Below are positions 52,119 through 60,956 of a stretch of 64,000 nucleotides of DNA, piece after piece (position 1 is the first letter of the stretch; each line of letters opens with the position of its first letter). The notes under the pieces were generated by a model. That model was not told the origin of the DNA. It ran no database searches and worked only from the letters and a program-made list of their open reading frames with translations. The DNA is from Bradyrhizobium sp. BRP22 (GTDB taxonomy: Bacteria; Pseudomonadota; Alphaproteobacteria; Rhizobiales; Xanthobacteraceae). Made by a program: the position numbers and the translations under genes. Location of the stretch: NCBI RefSeq assembly GCF_020194175.1, contig NZ_JADYVX010000004.1, positions 124,001-188,000 of the forward strand, in the 5' to 3' direction.

Positions 52119-53897
52119 CTATTCCGCCTGCAGGCTCGCCCGCGCGTTCTCCTGGACCATGAACTGGGCTCGCGCAAGATCGGCAAAACGGCCGCCTTTT
52201 GCGACCAGTTCATCGAAAGTTCCGCTTTCGATCACCCGGCCATTGTCAAACATCAGGATGCGGGTGGCATGGCGGATGGTGGAGAGGCGGTGCGCGATCA
52301 CGAAGGTGGTGCGACCCTTCATCACTTCATCGAGAGCGGCGTTCACCTTGGCCTCGGTGACGGCGTCGAGCGCGCTGGTCGCTTCATCCAGGATCAGGAT
52401 CGGCGGGTCCTTGAGCAGCGCGCGGGCGATCGACAGGCGCTGCCGCTCGCCGCCCGAGAGCATGCGGCCGCGCTCGCCGGCATGGGTGTCGAATCCCTTC
52501 TCGCCGCGCTCGATGAATTCCAGCGCCTGCGCCCGCGCCGCGGCCGTGCGAAGCTCCTCGTCCGTGGCATCGGGCTTGCCGACGCGCAGGTTCTCGGCAA
52601 TCGAGCGGTTGAACAGCAGCGCCTCCTGGAACACCACGCCGATGTTCCTTCGCAGCGCCGTCAGCTTCAGCGCGCGGATATCCATGCCGTCGATCTTGAT
52701 GATGCCCGACTGCGGATCGAAGGCGCGGTGCAACAGCGCGATCGCGGTCGACTTGCCGGCGCCGGTCGGGCCGACCAGCGCGATGGTCTGGCCGGGCAGC
52801 GCGGTGAAGGTCAAATCCTCCACCGCCGGCCGCTTGCCGTCATAGGAGAAGGAGACGTCGTTGAATTCGATGAGGCCCGACAGCCGGCCGGCGTCGACTG
52901 CGCCGGGGCGATCGCGCACCGCTGGCACCGCGTCGAGCACGTCGAAGAATTCCTTCAGCCGCGGCGCTTCCATGAACACGTTGTTGATGAAGCTCACCAC
53001 CTGCTCGAGCTTCTGGATCAGCATGGTCGCGAACGAGACGAACATCACGATCTCGCCGACCGAGGTCAGCCCTTGCTGGTTCAGCACGATGCCGACGGTG
53101 AAGATCGCAAGCACGGTGACGGTGGTGGAGGCGCGGGTGATCACCGTCACCAGCGCCCACCACGACAGCACGGGCATTTGCGCGGCGAGCAGCTTGTCGG
53201 CGACGAAGCGCAGGCCCTGCACCTCCGAATCGATGCGGACGAAACTCTGCACCAATGCGACATTGCCGAGCGCGTCGGAGGCGCGCGCGGAGAGGTCGCT
53301 GTAATGCTCCTCGACCTCGCTCTGCATGCCGTAGGTCTTGCGCACCACCAGCGTGGTCAGCACGGTGAAGACGACGCAGAGCGCGAACAGGAGGATCGCG
53401 AGCCGCCAGTTGATGTAGAGCGACAGCGGCAACAGCACGACCAGCGACAGGATGGCGGCGAAATGCTCGCGGAAGAAGCCGAGCCAGAGCCGCCACAGCG
53501 CGTCCGTGCCGTTCAGCATCACCTTCATCAGCCGTCCCGAATGGGTGCCGGTGTGAAAGGTCAGCGGCAGTTGCAGGATGTGCTCGAAATAATCGGTCAG
53601 CACCGCCTGGCGCTGGCGGTGCGCGAGCCGGTCGGCATGCAGCGCCACGACGGCACCACACCCGATGGTGAACAGGCCGAACGCGACCCAAGCCGCGAGC
53701 AGCGGCCATGGCGAGGTGGACGCGATCAGCCCGGTGACCGGCTTGCCCGAGAGCACGTCGACGATCTTGCCGAACAGCACCGGCTCGGCGAATTGCGCGC
53801 AGGCGAGCAGGAGATTGGCGCCGGCGAGGATCCAGCCGAGCCGCGCCTCCTTGCCAAGCAGTTCGAGCACGCGGACGTAAAGACGAAGCAGCGACAT
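52119..53897 (-). CDS. ndvA: Glucan ABC exporter, ATP-binding/permease (NdvA/ChvA-type)
   Basis: A 592-residue ABC half-transporter: six-helix exporter domain (residues ~20-310) and a nucleotide-binding domain with Walker [10 protein letters not shown] (376-384), signature [16 protein letters not shown] and Walker [14 protein letters not shown]-terminal [51 protein letters not shown] is characteristic of NdvA/ChvA, which exports cyclic beta-glucan to the periplasm in rhizobia and agrobacteria; this glucan matters for osmotic adaptation and nodulation. The glucan synthase gene (ndvB) is not in this window. Confidence 0.9.
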   Translation of the reverse strand: MSLLRLYVRVLELLGKEARLGWILAGANLLLACAQFAEPVLFGKIVDVLSGKPVTGLIASTSPWPLLAAWVAFGLFTIGCGAVVALHADRLAHRQRQAVLTDYFEHILQLPLTFHTGTHSGRLMKVMLNGTDALWRLWLGFFREHFAAILSLVVLLPLSLYINWRLAILLFALCVVFTVLTTLVVRKTYGMQSEVEEHYSDLSARASDALGNVALVQSFVRIDSEVQGLRFVADKLLAAQMPVLSWWALVTVITRASTTVTVLAIFTVGIVLNQQGLTSVGEIVMFVSFATMLIQKLEQVVSFINNVFMEAPRLKEFFDVLDAVPAVRDRPGAVDAGRLSGLIEFNDVSFSYDGKRPAVEDLTFTALPGQTIALVGPTGAGKSTAIALLHRAFDPQSGIIKIDGMDIRALKLTALRRNIGVVFQEALLFNRSIAENLRVGKPDATDEELRTAAARAQALEFIERGEKGFDTHAGERGRMLSGGERQRLSIARALLKDPPILILDEATSALDAVTEAKVNAALDEVMKGRTTFVIAHRLSTIRHATRILMFDNGRVIESGTFDELVAKGGRFADLARAQFMVQENARASLQAE

Positions 53898-54006
53898 GCC
53901 GCCATCTAATCAGGGATCGCACGCAAGAACCAGAGCGCGATGGTTTCGCGAAGATATTATCCACGTTGCGCAAGTAATGTGATCCTGCGGGGCCGCGCCT
54001 TCCAGC

Positions 54007-54137
54007 CTCATCCTGAGGAGCTTGCGCAGCAAGCGTCTCGAAGGATGGGTCGCGGGCAATATTGCGGCCTCATGGTTCTCAAGGCGATGCGCAGCATCGT
54101 CCGGAGACGCGCCTGACGGCGCTCCTCACCATGAGGG
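54007..54137 (+). repeat. Dispersed repeat family D, copy 3
   Basis: CCTCATCCTGAGGAGCTTGCG to CTCCTCACCATGAGG with CTCATGGTTCTCAAGGCGATGCG inside; it matches the 12703 copy closely. It lies in the gap upstream of ndvA and downstream of the ABC receptor. Confidence 0.85.
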
Positions 54138-54166
54138 GCTGACGCTTGCGCGTAGGAAAAATTTAC

Positions 54167-55225
54167 TCAATTCACCGCACGCCCGTCTGGCGGCGGCAGG
54201 AACGCGTCATCAAAAATGTCGGCTGCGGTCGGCCGCTTCTGGAATTTGAAATCCTCGGCGATCTGATCGATCGACCGCTCGAACCGCTTCGGATCGATGC
54301 CGCCGAGGCCGTGATGCCTCACTTCCGTGGTGAGAATGTTGTCGCCGATGATGGCGCGCAGCCGCTCGGACTCCAATTCGCGCGACCCGCCATCCATGCG
54401 GCTGACCACCTCGGTCACCGCTCGCGCGGGGTCCTTGATCACAAGATGCGTTCCTGTGATCACCGCCCGCACAAAGCCCTTCACGGCGTCGGGCTTGGCG
54501 GCCGCCAGATTCGGATTGACGATCAGCGCCGCGCCATAGGCCTCGCAGCCATATTCGGAGAAGCGCAGCACCGCGAGATCGTCCGCCGGCACGCCGCGGT
54601 CGCGCAGGTTGATCGGCGACAAATAGGAGAAGCCGGTGACGGCATCGACCTGTCCCGCCGACAGCATCGGTTCGCGCACCGCTGCGCTGATGCTGCTCTG
54701 CTTCACGCTTGCCAGCTTGATGCCGTTCTGCCTGGCGACCGCAGGCCACAGCCGGATCGAGAGATCGCCCTCGGCAACGCCGAGAGTCTTGCCCTCGACG
54801 TCGGAGAGTGCGCGGATGCCGCGGCTCCTGCGCGCGATGATGGCGTAGGGCGCGTGGTTGAACAGCACGAAGATCGCCTTGATCGGCGCCGCGCTCTGCC
54901 GGTCGCGCGCGCGGATCAGCGTGTTGATGTCGACCAGCGCGAAATCGCTCATCCCCGCGCTGACGCGCGCGATCGCGTCTTGTGATCCGCTGGCGATGTT
55001 GGTGGTGACGGCTAGCCCTTCTGTGCTGAACAAGCCGCCGACCGCTGCCATCACGAAGGGCGACACTGCCGCGTCGATCGGGCGGTCGAGCGTAAGCTGG
55101 ATCGTGATCGGCTGCTTGGCTGCGCCTGCGCTCTGTGCGCGGCTTGCGCCAGACCACAGGCTGCTGCCGAAGCCCATCGCAAGGCCCAGGAAATCGCGGC
55201 GGGTGGAAATCCGGGTTACGCGCAT
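54167..55225 (-). CDS. Orphan ABC transporter substrate-binding protein (NMT1/SsuA-like)
   Basis: A 352-residue periplasmic receptor with a twin-arginine-like signal (STRRDFLGLAMGFGSSLWSGASRA). The fold pattern is that of NMT1/THI5- and SsuA-like proteins: VSPFVMAAVGGLFSTEGLAV, GSQDAIARVSAGMSDFALVDINTLI, and FVLFNHAPYAIIARRSRGI. No permease or ATPase gene adjoins it. Substrate (sulfonate, nitrate, pyrimidine or similar) is open. It is divergent from the Gly/Tyr-rich gene across 238 bp. Confidence 0.9.
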   Translation of the reverse strand: MRVTRISTRRDFLGLAMGFGSSLWSGASRAQSAGAAKQPITIQLTLDRPIDAAVSPFVMAAVGGLFSTEGLAVTTNIASGSQDAIARVSAGMSDFALVDINTLIRARDRQSAAPIKAIFVLFNHAPYAIIARRSRGIRALSDVEGKTLGVAEGDLSIRLWPAVARQNGIKLASVKQSSISAAVREPMLSAGQVDAVTGFSYLSPINLRDRGVPADDLAVLRFSEYGCEAYGAALIVNPNLAAAKPDAVKGFVRAVITGTHLVIKDPARAVTEVVSRMDGGSRELESERLRAIIGDNILTTEVRHHGLGGIDPKRFERSIDQIAEDFKFQKRPTAADIFDDAFLPPPDGRAVN

Positions 55226-55280
55226 GATGCCGTCAGGAGACGCGAGACAATCTGTCGCGCTGGCTATGTCTGTTTCGTGA

Positions 55281-55310
55281 CGCTGAACGCGCGTTTTCGC
55301 GCGTTCAGCG
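55281..55310. promoter_or_regulatory. Perfect 13-bp-arm palindrome between divergent genes
   Basis: CGCTGAACGCGCG (55281-55293), loop TTTT, CGCGCGTTCAGCG (55298-55310). No T-run follows on either strand, so it is unlike a terminator. Its position 56 bp upstream of the ABC receptor start suggests an operator or a small RNA-forming stem. Confidence 0.5.
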
Positions 55311-55392
55311 GTGCCATTCTGCCGCTTCTAACCTGAATGCTTGATGACTGCCACGATTTCGCCAGGGATCGTTCAGCCTGCATTTGGTTTGG

Positions 55393-55417
55393 GGAACTTA
55401 GGATCGTACCCGTGGTT
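55393..55417 (+). promoter_or_regulatory. EcfG-like promoter of the Gly/Tyr-rich gene
   Basis: GGAAC (55393-55397), 16 bp, GGTT (55414-55417): one mismatch from GGAAC-N16-CGTT. The predicted start lies ~40 nt upstream of the ATG at 55464, a good fit. Confidence 0.4.
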
Positions 55418-55463
55418 GGCTATTACGGCCCGACGGGCCGAGCTTCCACGGAGGACTACTCAG

Positions 55464-55901
55464 ATGTTTGCGCGAAAAGGTGTGTTTTCATCGATCGGGC
55501 GCGCTGCCGCGCTGGCGACTGTTGCCGCGGTCGCGCTGACGGCGGTCGAGCCGTCGATGGCCTATGCGGGCTCGGCTCCGAAGGCCAAGGAGATCAAGAC
55601 GTCGGCCGGCACCAGCGACGTCACCGATATCAGCGCGCGCCGGCGATACTATCGCGGCGGCGGTGGTGGCGCGGCCGCAGCGGCAGCCTTTGCCGGCATC
55701 GTCGGCACCGGGCTTGCGATCGCCGCCGCCCAGAACCGCCGCGCTTACTATGACTCTTATGGCTACTATGGTGGCCCGGGCTATTACGGCGGTCCCGTAT
55801 ATTATGGCGGTCCCGCCTACTACGGCGGCGGCCCGTATTATTACGGCGGCTACGGCCGCGGCGTGCCCTATTATCGCGGTCACCCGCTCGCGAGCTGGTA
55901 A
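55464..55901 (+). CDS. Gly/Tyr-rich secreted protein, 145 residues
   Basis: A signal peptide (AALATVAAVALTAVEPSMAYA|GS) is followed by a linker with DVTDISARRRYYRGG, a hydrophobic Ala/Gly segment (GAAAAAAFAGIVGTGLAIAAAQ, probably a membrane helix) and a tail of YYGGP repeats. The TD-x-S-x-x-RR junction parallels the His-rich protein at 16432, suggesting a related surface-protein family. It has a GGAGG site 10 nt upstream, an EcfG-like promoter and a strong terminator. A structural, cell-envelope role is likely; the function is unknown. Confidence 0.8.
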   Translation: MFARKGVFSSIGRAAALATVAAVALTAVEPSMAYAGSAPKAKEIKTSAGTSDVTDISARRRYYRGGGGGAAAAAAFAGIVGTGLAIAAAQNRRAYYDSYGYYGGPGYYGGPVYYGGPAYYGGGPYYYGGYGRGVPYYRGHPLASW

Positions 55902-55924
55902 ACGCGATTTTGATCGAGATGACG

Positions 55925-55955
55925 CCACCGGCCCGCGCGGCCGGTGGATTTTTTT
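55925..55955 (+). terminator. Rho-independent terminator after the Gly/Tyr-rich gene
   Basis: CCACCGGCC (55925-55933), loop CGCGC, GGCCGGTGG (55939-55947), then ATTTTTTTC. A textbook terminator 24 bp past the stop. Confidence 0.88.
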
Positions 55956-56011
55956 CGTCCACCGGTCAATGCGTTAACACGCTGGCCAGAGGTTTGAATT
56001 AGGCTTGAGGA

Positions 56012-56410
56012 ATGAGTGATTCGCTCGATCGGCTCTATCAGGCGGTTCTCGCGGCCCGGAATCTCGATCCGGCGATATCGCGCACCGCGCGGCTGTTTCA
56101 GCGCGGGCCGACAAAGATGGCCAAGAAGCTGGCCGAAGAAGCGATCGAGGTCGTGATCGACGCCCTCAGCGGCAAGACCGACGCCGTGGTCCGCGAGAGC
56201 GCCGACCTTCTCTATAACCTGACCGTTTTGTGGGCAGCCGCCGGAGTGAGGCCGGAGGATGTCTGGAAAGAGATGGAACGGCGCGAGCATCTGCTCGGAA
56301 TCGCCGAAAAACTGCCGAAGACCGGCGCCAGACTGGCCAAGCCGTCGACCGAGCCGGTCGTGCGGCGGCGAATTGTCGCGCTCGAAAGCAGCCTGCGGAA
56401 GCGGCGCTGA
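56012..56410 (+). CDS. hisE: Phosphoribosyl-ATP diphosphatase
   Basis: A 132-residue MazG-like protein: SRTARLFQRGPTKMAKKLAEEAIEVVIDAL with the metal-binding E-E-x-x-E, and RESADLLYNLTVLWAAAGVRPEDVWKEMERRE with the ExxD of HisE. It removes PPi from phosphoribosyl-ATP in histidine biosynthesis. It stands apart from other his genes and its C-terminus (~25 residues) is extended and basic; it may be a second, divergent copy if a canonical hisE lies in the main his cluster. The start follows a weak GAGG. Confidence 0.85.
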   Translation: MSDSLDRLYQAVLAARNLDPAISRTARLFQRGPTKMAKKLAEEAIEVVIDALSGKTDAVVRESADLLYNLTVLWAAAGVRPEDVWKEMERREHLLGIAEKLPKTGARLAKPSTEPVVRRRIVALESSLRKRR

Positions 56411-56472
56411 CCCGCCAACAATCCTCTTTTGCCGGCATGGACAAATGCGCTCCATGATGGTTGATCGCGCCC

Positions 56473-57054
56473 ATGCTGAAACGGACCTACGACTGGTGCA
56501 TCGACGCCGCCGACAAACCCTACGCGCTCTGGATTCTCGCAGCGGTCGCTTTCGCTGAGAGCTCGTTCTTCCCGGTTCCGCCCGACATCATGCTGCTGCC
56601 GATGTCGCTGGCGCAGCCGCGGCGTGCCTGGTGGTTCGCCACCGTGTGCACCATCGCCTCCGTGGCCGGCGGCGTGCTCGGCTACGCCATCGGCGCGCTG
56701 CTCTACGATTCGCTCGGCCATTGGCTGATCACGATCTACGGACTCAGCGACAAGGTCGACGCCTTCCGCGCCTCCTACGCCGAATGGGGCGCGGTGATCA
56801 TCCTGCTCAAGGGCCTCACCCCGATCCCCTACAAGCTCGTCACCATCACCTCGGGCTTTGCCGGCTACAATATCTGGCTGTTCATCCTGTGCTCGATCGT
56901 CGCGCGCGGCGGCCGTTTCTTCATCGTCGCGGTCCTGCTGAACCGCTACGGCGATTTCATCCGCAAGGAACTGGAGAAGCGGCTGGGTTTCTACGTCGCG
57001 CTCGGCGCGATCGTGCTGGTGCTCGGCTTCTACATCGCCTTCAAGCTGGTCTGA
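56473..57054 (+). CDS. YqaA/DedA-like membrane protein
   Basis: A 193-residue protein with 4-5 transmembrane helices: PYALWILAAVAFAESSFFPVPPDIMLLPMSLAQP (the re-entrant E-x-x-F/P-x-P motif), FATVCTIASVAGGVLGYAIGALLYDSLG, GAVIILLKGLTPIPYKLVTITSGFAGYN, GGRFFIVAVLLNRYG. These match the YqaA branch of the SNARE-associated/DedA superfamily, related to lipid flippases. The ATG at 56473 gives the family N-terminus. It is encoded 62 bp after hisE, possibly co-transcribed. Confidence 0.92.
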   Translation: MLKRTYDWCIDAADKPYALWILAAVAFAESSFFPVPPDIMLLPMSLAQPRRAWWFATVCTIASVAGGVLGYAIGALLYDSLGHWLITIYGLSDKVDAFRASYAEWGAVIILLKGLTPIPYKLVTITSGFAGYNIWLFILCSIVARGGRFFIVAVLLNRYGDFIRKELEKRLGFYVALGAIVLVLGFYIAFKLV

Positions 57055-57073
57055 CGCGCGCGAAAGCTCTCTC

Positions 57074-57192
57074 CCCTCATGTGAGGAGGCGCAAAGCGCC
57101 GCTCCGGACGATGCTTCGCATCGCCTTGAGAACCATGAGGCCCGTGGCCCATCCTTCGAGACGCGCGCGAAGCGCGCTCCTCAAGGATGAGG
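57074..57192 (-). repeat. Dispersed repeat family D, inverted copy 4
   Basis: CCTCATGTGAGGAGGCGCAAAGCGCCGCTCCGGACGATGC at the left and GCGCTCCTCAAGGATGAGG at the right; the GGTTCTCAAGGCGATGCG core occurs on the minus strand (about 57110-57135). Confidence 0.82.
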
Positions 57193-57248
57193 GTGGAGGG
57201 GTGGCGGAAAGCGCTTTGCCGCGAGGCGGTGTCAGGTTACGCTTCCCT

Positions 57249-57806
57249 ATGCGTGATCGACTCGGGCTGCTTGTTCGTATCGGACCGTCCACGGCCAAGG
57301 CGAGCTTCGCCTTGTCGATGTTGACACTCTCCCCCGATCTCGCTCTTCCGCAAGCCGCGCCGCCGGTCTCGCTTGGCGTCCAATCGCAGCCGTCCCAGCC
57401 GCACGAAGCTCCGCCAGCGGCGCGCGAGGAGAACCCGGGTCTCATCAACGAGATCAGCAAGCTGTTCGAAAAATCCAAGTCGATCCTGTCGCCGCTGAAG
57501 AGCCCAAGCGAGACCGTCGATGATCTCAACACCCGCGCCAAGGATGCGGGCGAGGGCCTGTCCGCTCTCACAAGACCGTCATCGATCGTCACCGGCCGCG
57601 CGGCCTGTCTGGTGGCCGCCAACGGCGCGCCGGACTGCAAGGCTGGCGCCGACAGGCTCTGCCAGAGCAAAGGCTACAAGGAAGGCAAGAGCCTGGATAC
57701 CGATGCCGCCGAGAAATGCTCGCCGATCGTGTTCCTGCCCGGCCACAAGCGCGGGCCCAACGACTGCCGCACGGAAAATTTCGTCACACGGGCGATCTGC
57801 CAGTAG
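57249..57806 (+). CDS. Cys-containing hypothetical protein, probably exported
   Basis: A 185-residue protein. A weak N-terminal hydrophobic stretch (GLLVRIG...AKASFALSMLTLSPDLAL) may be a signal. The middle has a Pro-rich linker and helical segment (NPGLINEISKLFEKSKSILSPLKS), and the C-terminus has five to six Cys (AACLVA, DCKAGADRLCQ, KCSPIVFLPG, DCRTENFV, ICQ). It is unlike any family I know. No clear ribosome site; the start is chosen to exclude the repeat at 57074-57192. Confidence 0.6.
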   Translation: MRDRLGLLVRIGPSTAKASFALSMLTLSPDLALPQAAPPVSLGVQSQPSQPHEAPPAAREENPGLINEISKLFEKSKSILSPLKSPSETVDDLNTRAKDAGEGLSALTRPSSIVTGRAACLVAANGAPDCKAGADRLCQSKGYKEGKSLDTDAAEKCSPIVFLPGHKRGPNDCRTENFVTRAICQ

Positions 57807-57909
57807 CGCGAAAACGCAATACTTGACGCTGGAAAGATTGCCTTGTTGGCATGATGTCTGGCATCTTAAGCGCAGTCTGTCTTCCAAGTAACTCGAAGGA
57901 TCTTCCCTG

Positions 57910-58878
57910 ATGTCCATGCCTGCCTTGTTCAAGGGCCGCCTGTCGATTCCGGTGATCGGTGCACCGCTGTTCATCATCTCCGTGCCGGATCTCGTGATCG
58001 CGCAGTGCAAGGCCGGCGTGGTCGGATCGTTTCCGGCGCTGAATGCACGGCCGCCGGAGTTGCTCGACGAATGGCTGGGGCGGATCAAGGAAGAACTCGC
58101 GGCCCATGACAGGGCGCATCCCGAAGCGCCCTCGGCGCCGTTTGCGGTCAACCAGATCGTGCACAAGTCCAACAACCGGCTCGATCATGACCTTGCGCTT
58201 TGCGAGAAGCACAAGGTGCCGATGATCATCTCCTCGCTCGGTGCGCGCGAGGAGCTCAATCAGGCCGTACACAATTGGGGTGGCATTGTCTTCCACGACG
58301 TGATCAACCAGAAGTTCGCCCACAAGGCGATCGAGAAGGGCGCCGACGGCCTGATCCTGGTGGCGGCCGGCGCGGGCGGCCATGCCGGCACGCTGTCGCC
58401 ATTCCCCTTCGTCACCGAGACCCGGCAGTGGTTCGACGGCCCGATCGCGCTGTCGGGCGCGATGGGCAACGGCAAGGCGATCCGCGCCGCGCGCATCCTC
58501 GGCGCCGACTTCGCCTATATCGGCTCGGCCTTCATCGCGACGAAAGAAGCCAATGCGGTCGAGGGCTACAAGAACATGATCACCGGCTCGGCCGCCGAGG
58601 ACATCGTCTATTCCAACCTGTTCACCGGCGTGCACGGCAACTACCTGAAGCCCTCGATCGTCGCGGCCGGCATGGATCCGGACAATCTGCCGACCTCCGA
58701 CCCCTCCAAGATGAGCTTCGGCACCGATGCCTCGGGCGAGCGCGCGAAGCCGAAAGCCTGGAAGGAGATCTGGGGAAGCGGCCAAGGCGTCGGCAGCGTC
58801 GAGAAGATCGTGCCCGCCGCCGAACTGATTGCACGCTTCAAGAACGAATATGACGAAGCAGTCGATCCGCCACTCTGA
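57910..58878 (+). CDS. Nitronate monooxygenase
   Basis: A 322-residue FMN TIM-barrel of the 2-nitropropane dioxygenase family: PVIGAPLFIISVPDLVIAQCKAGVVGSFPALNARPPELL, ADGLILVAAGAGGHAGTLSPFPFV (the GAGGHAG motif carrying the class I catalytic His), and AIRAARILGADFAYIGSAFIATKEA. It oxidises alkyl nitronates to carbonyl compounds and nitrite, probably as protection against propionate 3-nitronate. It is monocistronic and converges on the SDR gene. Confidence 0.92.
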   Translation: MSMPALFKGRLSIPVIGAPLFIISVPDLVIAQCKAGVVGSFPALNARPPELLDEWLGRIKEELAAHDRAHPEAPSAPFAVNQIVHKSNNRLDHDLALCEKHKVPMIISSLGAREELNQAVHNWGGIVFHDVINQKFAHKAIEKGADGLILVAAGAGGHAGTLSPFPFVTETRQWFDGPIALSGAMGNGKAIRAARILGADFAYIGSAFIATKEANAVEGYKNMITGSAAEDIVYSNLFTGVHGNYLKPSIVAAGMDPDNLPTSDPSKMSFGTDASGERAKPKAWKEIWGSGQGVGSVEKIVPAAELIARFKNEYDEAVDPPL

Positions 58879-58888
58879 TTCAGCGATT

Positions 58889-58918
58889 GGCGGTCCCGCC
58901 GATGCGAACGGGACCGCC
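58889..58918. terminator. Hairpin between convergent genes
   Basis: GGCGGTCCCG (58889-58898), 10-nt loop, CGGGACCGCC (58909-58918) in the 53-bp gap between the nitronate monooxygenase and SDR stops. Perfect stem, short T-run (GCTGCTTTCC) on the plus side. Confidence 0.55.
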
Positions 58919-58931
58919 GCTGCTTTCCTGA

Positions 58932-59759
58932 TCAGCCGACGTCGGTGGAAAGCGAAACATCCTTCCACGCCTCGAAGTCGGCCTCGAGCGCCTTGATCTT
59001 CTCCTCGACCAGCCGCACGGCATCGCTGCCAAGCAGAAGGTGGGCGGGCGGATTGTCCGAGGTCGCGACCTTCAACATCGCCTGCGCTGCCTTCACGGGG
59101 TCGCCGATCTGCCTGCCGCTATATTCCCTGCGGCGCTGGCGGGCCGGGTTCATCACCTGGTCGTAATCGGAAATCGATCGTGCCGCCCGCACCAGTGATC
59201 GTCCCGCCCAGTCGGTGCGGAATCCGCCCGGCTCGATCGCCGTGACCTTGATGCCGAGGTCCTTCACTTCCTTGCCGAGGGTCTCCGAGATTCCTTCCAG
59301 CGCGAACTTGCTGCCGTGGTAGTAGCTTAAGCCCGGCATCGTGATGAGCGCGCCCATCGAGGTGACGTTGAGGATGTGCCCGGAGCGGCGCTTGCGCATG
59401 GAAGGCAGCACCGCCTGGATCATCGCCACCGCGCCGAACACGTTGACCTCGAACTGGTGGCGTAGCTCCTCGATGGAGGATTCCTCCAGGATGCCTTCGT
59501 GGCCATAGCCGGCATTGTTTACGAGCACGTCGATCGGGCCGATGCCGCGCTCGATCTCCGCAACCGCCGGTGCGATCGCGCCGGTGTTGGTGACGTCGAG
59601 AATCACGGCGTGCGCGTCCTTGCCGAGTCTCTCGAAGTTCTCCTTATCGCTTTGCTTGCGCACGGTGCCGGCGACCGTGTGGCCCTCCCGCAGGGCGGCT
59701 TCGGCCAATGCGCGGCCGAAGCCGGTGGAAACGCCTGTGATGAGGAATGTCTTTGCCAT
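58932..59759 (-). CDS. SDR family oxidoreductase
   Basis: A 275-residue short-chain dehydrogenase: TGVSTGFGRALAEAAL, VLVNNAGYGHEG, LNVTSMGALITMPGLSYYHGSKFAL (Ser-Tyr-Lys), KVTAIEPGGFRTDW. The Gly/Arg pattern after strand 2 (GTVRKQSDKEN) favours NADP(H). AAGGA precedes the ATG. It is divergent from the LysR gene across 100 bp, with half-site repeats between them, so it is a probable LysR target. Substrate unknown. Confidence 0.93.
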   Translation of the reverse strand: MAKTFLITGVSTGFGRALAEAALREGHTVAGTVRKQSDKENFERLGKDAHAVILDVTNTGAIAPAVAEIERGIGPIDVLVNNAGYGHEGILEESSIEELRHQFEVNVFGAVAMIQAVLPSMRKRRSGHILNVTSMGALITMPGLSYYHGSKFALEGISETLGKEVKDLGIKVTAIEPGGFRTDWAGRSLVRAARSISDYDQVMNPARQRRREYSGRQIGDPVKAAQAMLKVATSDNPPAHLLLGSDAVRLVEEKIKALEADFEAWKDVSLSTDVG

Positions 59760-59810
59760 CTGTGATGTCCTTTTTGGCTCGATCCGGATCACAGGTAGGC
59801 AGGTTGATTA

Positions 59811-59836
59811 ATGCAACAATCGGCATAAATTGGCAT
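59811..59836. promoter_or_regulatory. Candidate LysR operator between the SDR and LysR genes
   Basis: ATGC-N8-GCAT (59811-59826) forms a dyad, and a further GGCAT lies at 59832-59836, 24 bp before the LysR start codon. The pattern suits a LysR site with T-N11/12-A symmetry, but this is a guess from spacing alone. Confidence 0.35.
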
Positions 59837-59859
59837 GACCTGATGCAGAATATCGAACA

Positions 59860-60843
59860 ATGCTCGACACCGGTCTCTTTGAACTGAACGCGATCGCGGC
59901 GATCGCGGCCCATCGCAGCTTCCGCGCGGCGGCCACGCAGCTCGGCATCTCGCCATCTGCGCTGAGCCACGCGGTGGCGGTGCTGGAGAAGCGGCTCGGC
60001 GTTCGCCTCATCAACCGCACGACGCGCAGCGTCTCGTTGTCTGCGGCGGGCGAGCGCTTCCTGTCACGGGTCAATCCGGCGCTGCGCGAGATCGCCGGCG
60101 CGATGGAAGACGTGAACGTCTTTCGCGATACCCCGGCGGGTACGCTGCGCATCAGCCTGAAGGAACGCGCCGGCCACCAGATCCTGCGGCCTGTCGTTGC
60201 AGAATTCCTGCGGCGATATCCCGACATGCAGGTCGAACTGACCATGGAAGGCCGTCACATCGACATCGTCGCGGAAGGTTTCGATGCGGGCATTCGCCTT
60301 GCCGAGGCCGTCCCGCAGGACATGGTGGCGGTCCCGTGCGGCCCGGATTCACGTTTCCTTGTCGTAGGGGCGCCGTCCTATTTTGAGCGAATGTCGATAC
60401 CGCGCTCGCCTTCGGACCTCCTTGCGCATGAATGTGTTCGCAGGCGGATGCCCAGCGGCAAGCTGTACCGGTGGGAGTTCGAGAAGCGCGGCGAGGAGGT
60501 TGCGTTGGACGTGCCGGGCAGGCTGACGCTCGACAGCGACGCCCTGATGATCGAGGCGGCGCTGGACGGCTTCGGCCTCGTCTTCGTGAGCGACTGGTGG
60601 GTCGCCGATCATCTCGCCGATGGTCGCTTGCGCGCCGTCCTTGAAGACTGGACGCCGCCGTTTCCCGGATTGCGGCTCTATTATCCACGGCATCGGCACA
60701 TGACCGCGGGCCTTCGTGCCTTTGTCGATCTGCTGCGGGAAGAGCTGTCATCGGGCGTCGTGCGAAGAGAGAACCGAATTCCCAAGCAAGCGCAGGCCTC
60801 GAAATCCGTGCGATCTATGCAATCGGCAAGTATTCGCAAGTGA
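59860..60843 (+). CDS. LysR family transcriptional regulator
   Basis: A 327-residue protein of the CrgA/PerR-type LysR group: HTH FELNAIAAIAAHRSFRAAATQLGISPSALSHAVAVLEKRLGVRLINRTTRSVSLSAAGERFL and an effector domain starting TLRISLKERAGHQILRPVVAEFLRRYPDMQVEL. It is divergent from the SDR gene, its likely target. The C-terminal ~25 residues are basic and variable. Confidence 0.94.
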   Translation: MLDTGLFELNAIAAIAAHRSFRAAATQLGISPSALSHAVAVLEKRLGVRLINRTTRSVSLSAAGERFLSRVNPALREIAGAMEDVNVFRDTPAGTLRISLKERAGHQILRPVVAEFLRRYPDMQVELTMEGRHIDIVAEGFDAGIRLAEAVPQDMVAVPCGPDSRFLVVGAPSYFERMSIPRSPSDLLAHECVRRRMPSGKLYRWEFEKRGEEVALDVPGRLTLDSDALMIEAALDGFGLVFVSDWWVADHLADGRLRAVLEDWTPPFPGLRLYYPRHRHMTAGLRAFVDLLREELSSGVVRRENRIPKQAQASKSVRSMQSASIRK

Positions 60844-60956
60844 AGGCGAACGGCTTCTCGCTCGTGGGGATAACCCTGCGACGACGGGCTTCCATGCTTC
60901 GGCGCGGCGTCACGGGCCCTTGAAGCGCGCGGCAACCCTGTGCGACAAATACCGCC

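Noticed and set aside
52269..53909. Plus-strand frame opposite ndvA
   Set aside because: Antisense shadow rich in Arg, His, Gln; no start context or family.
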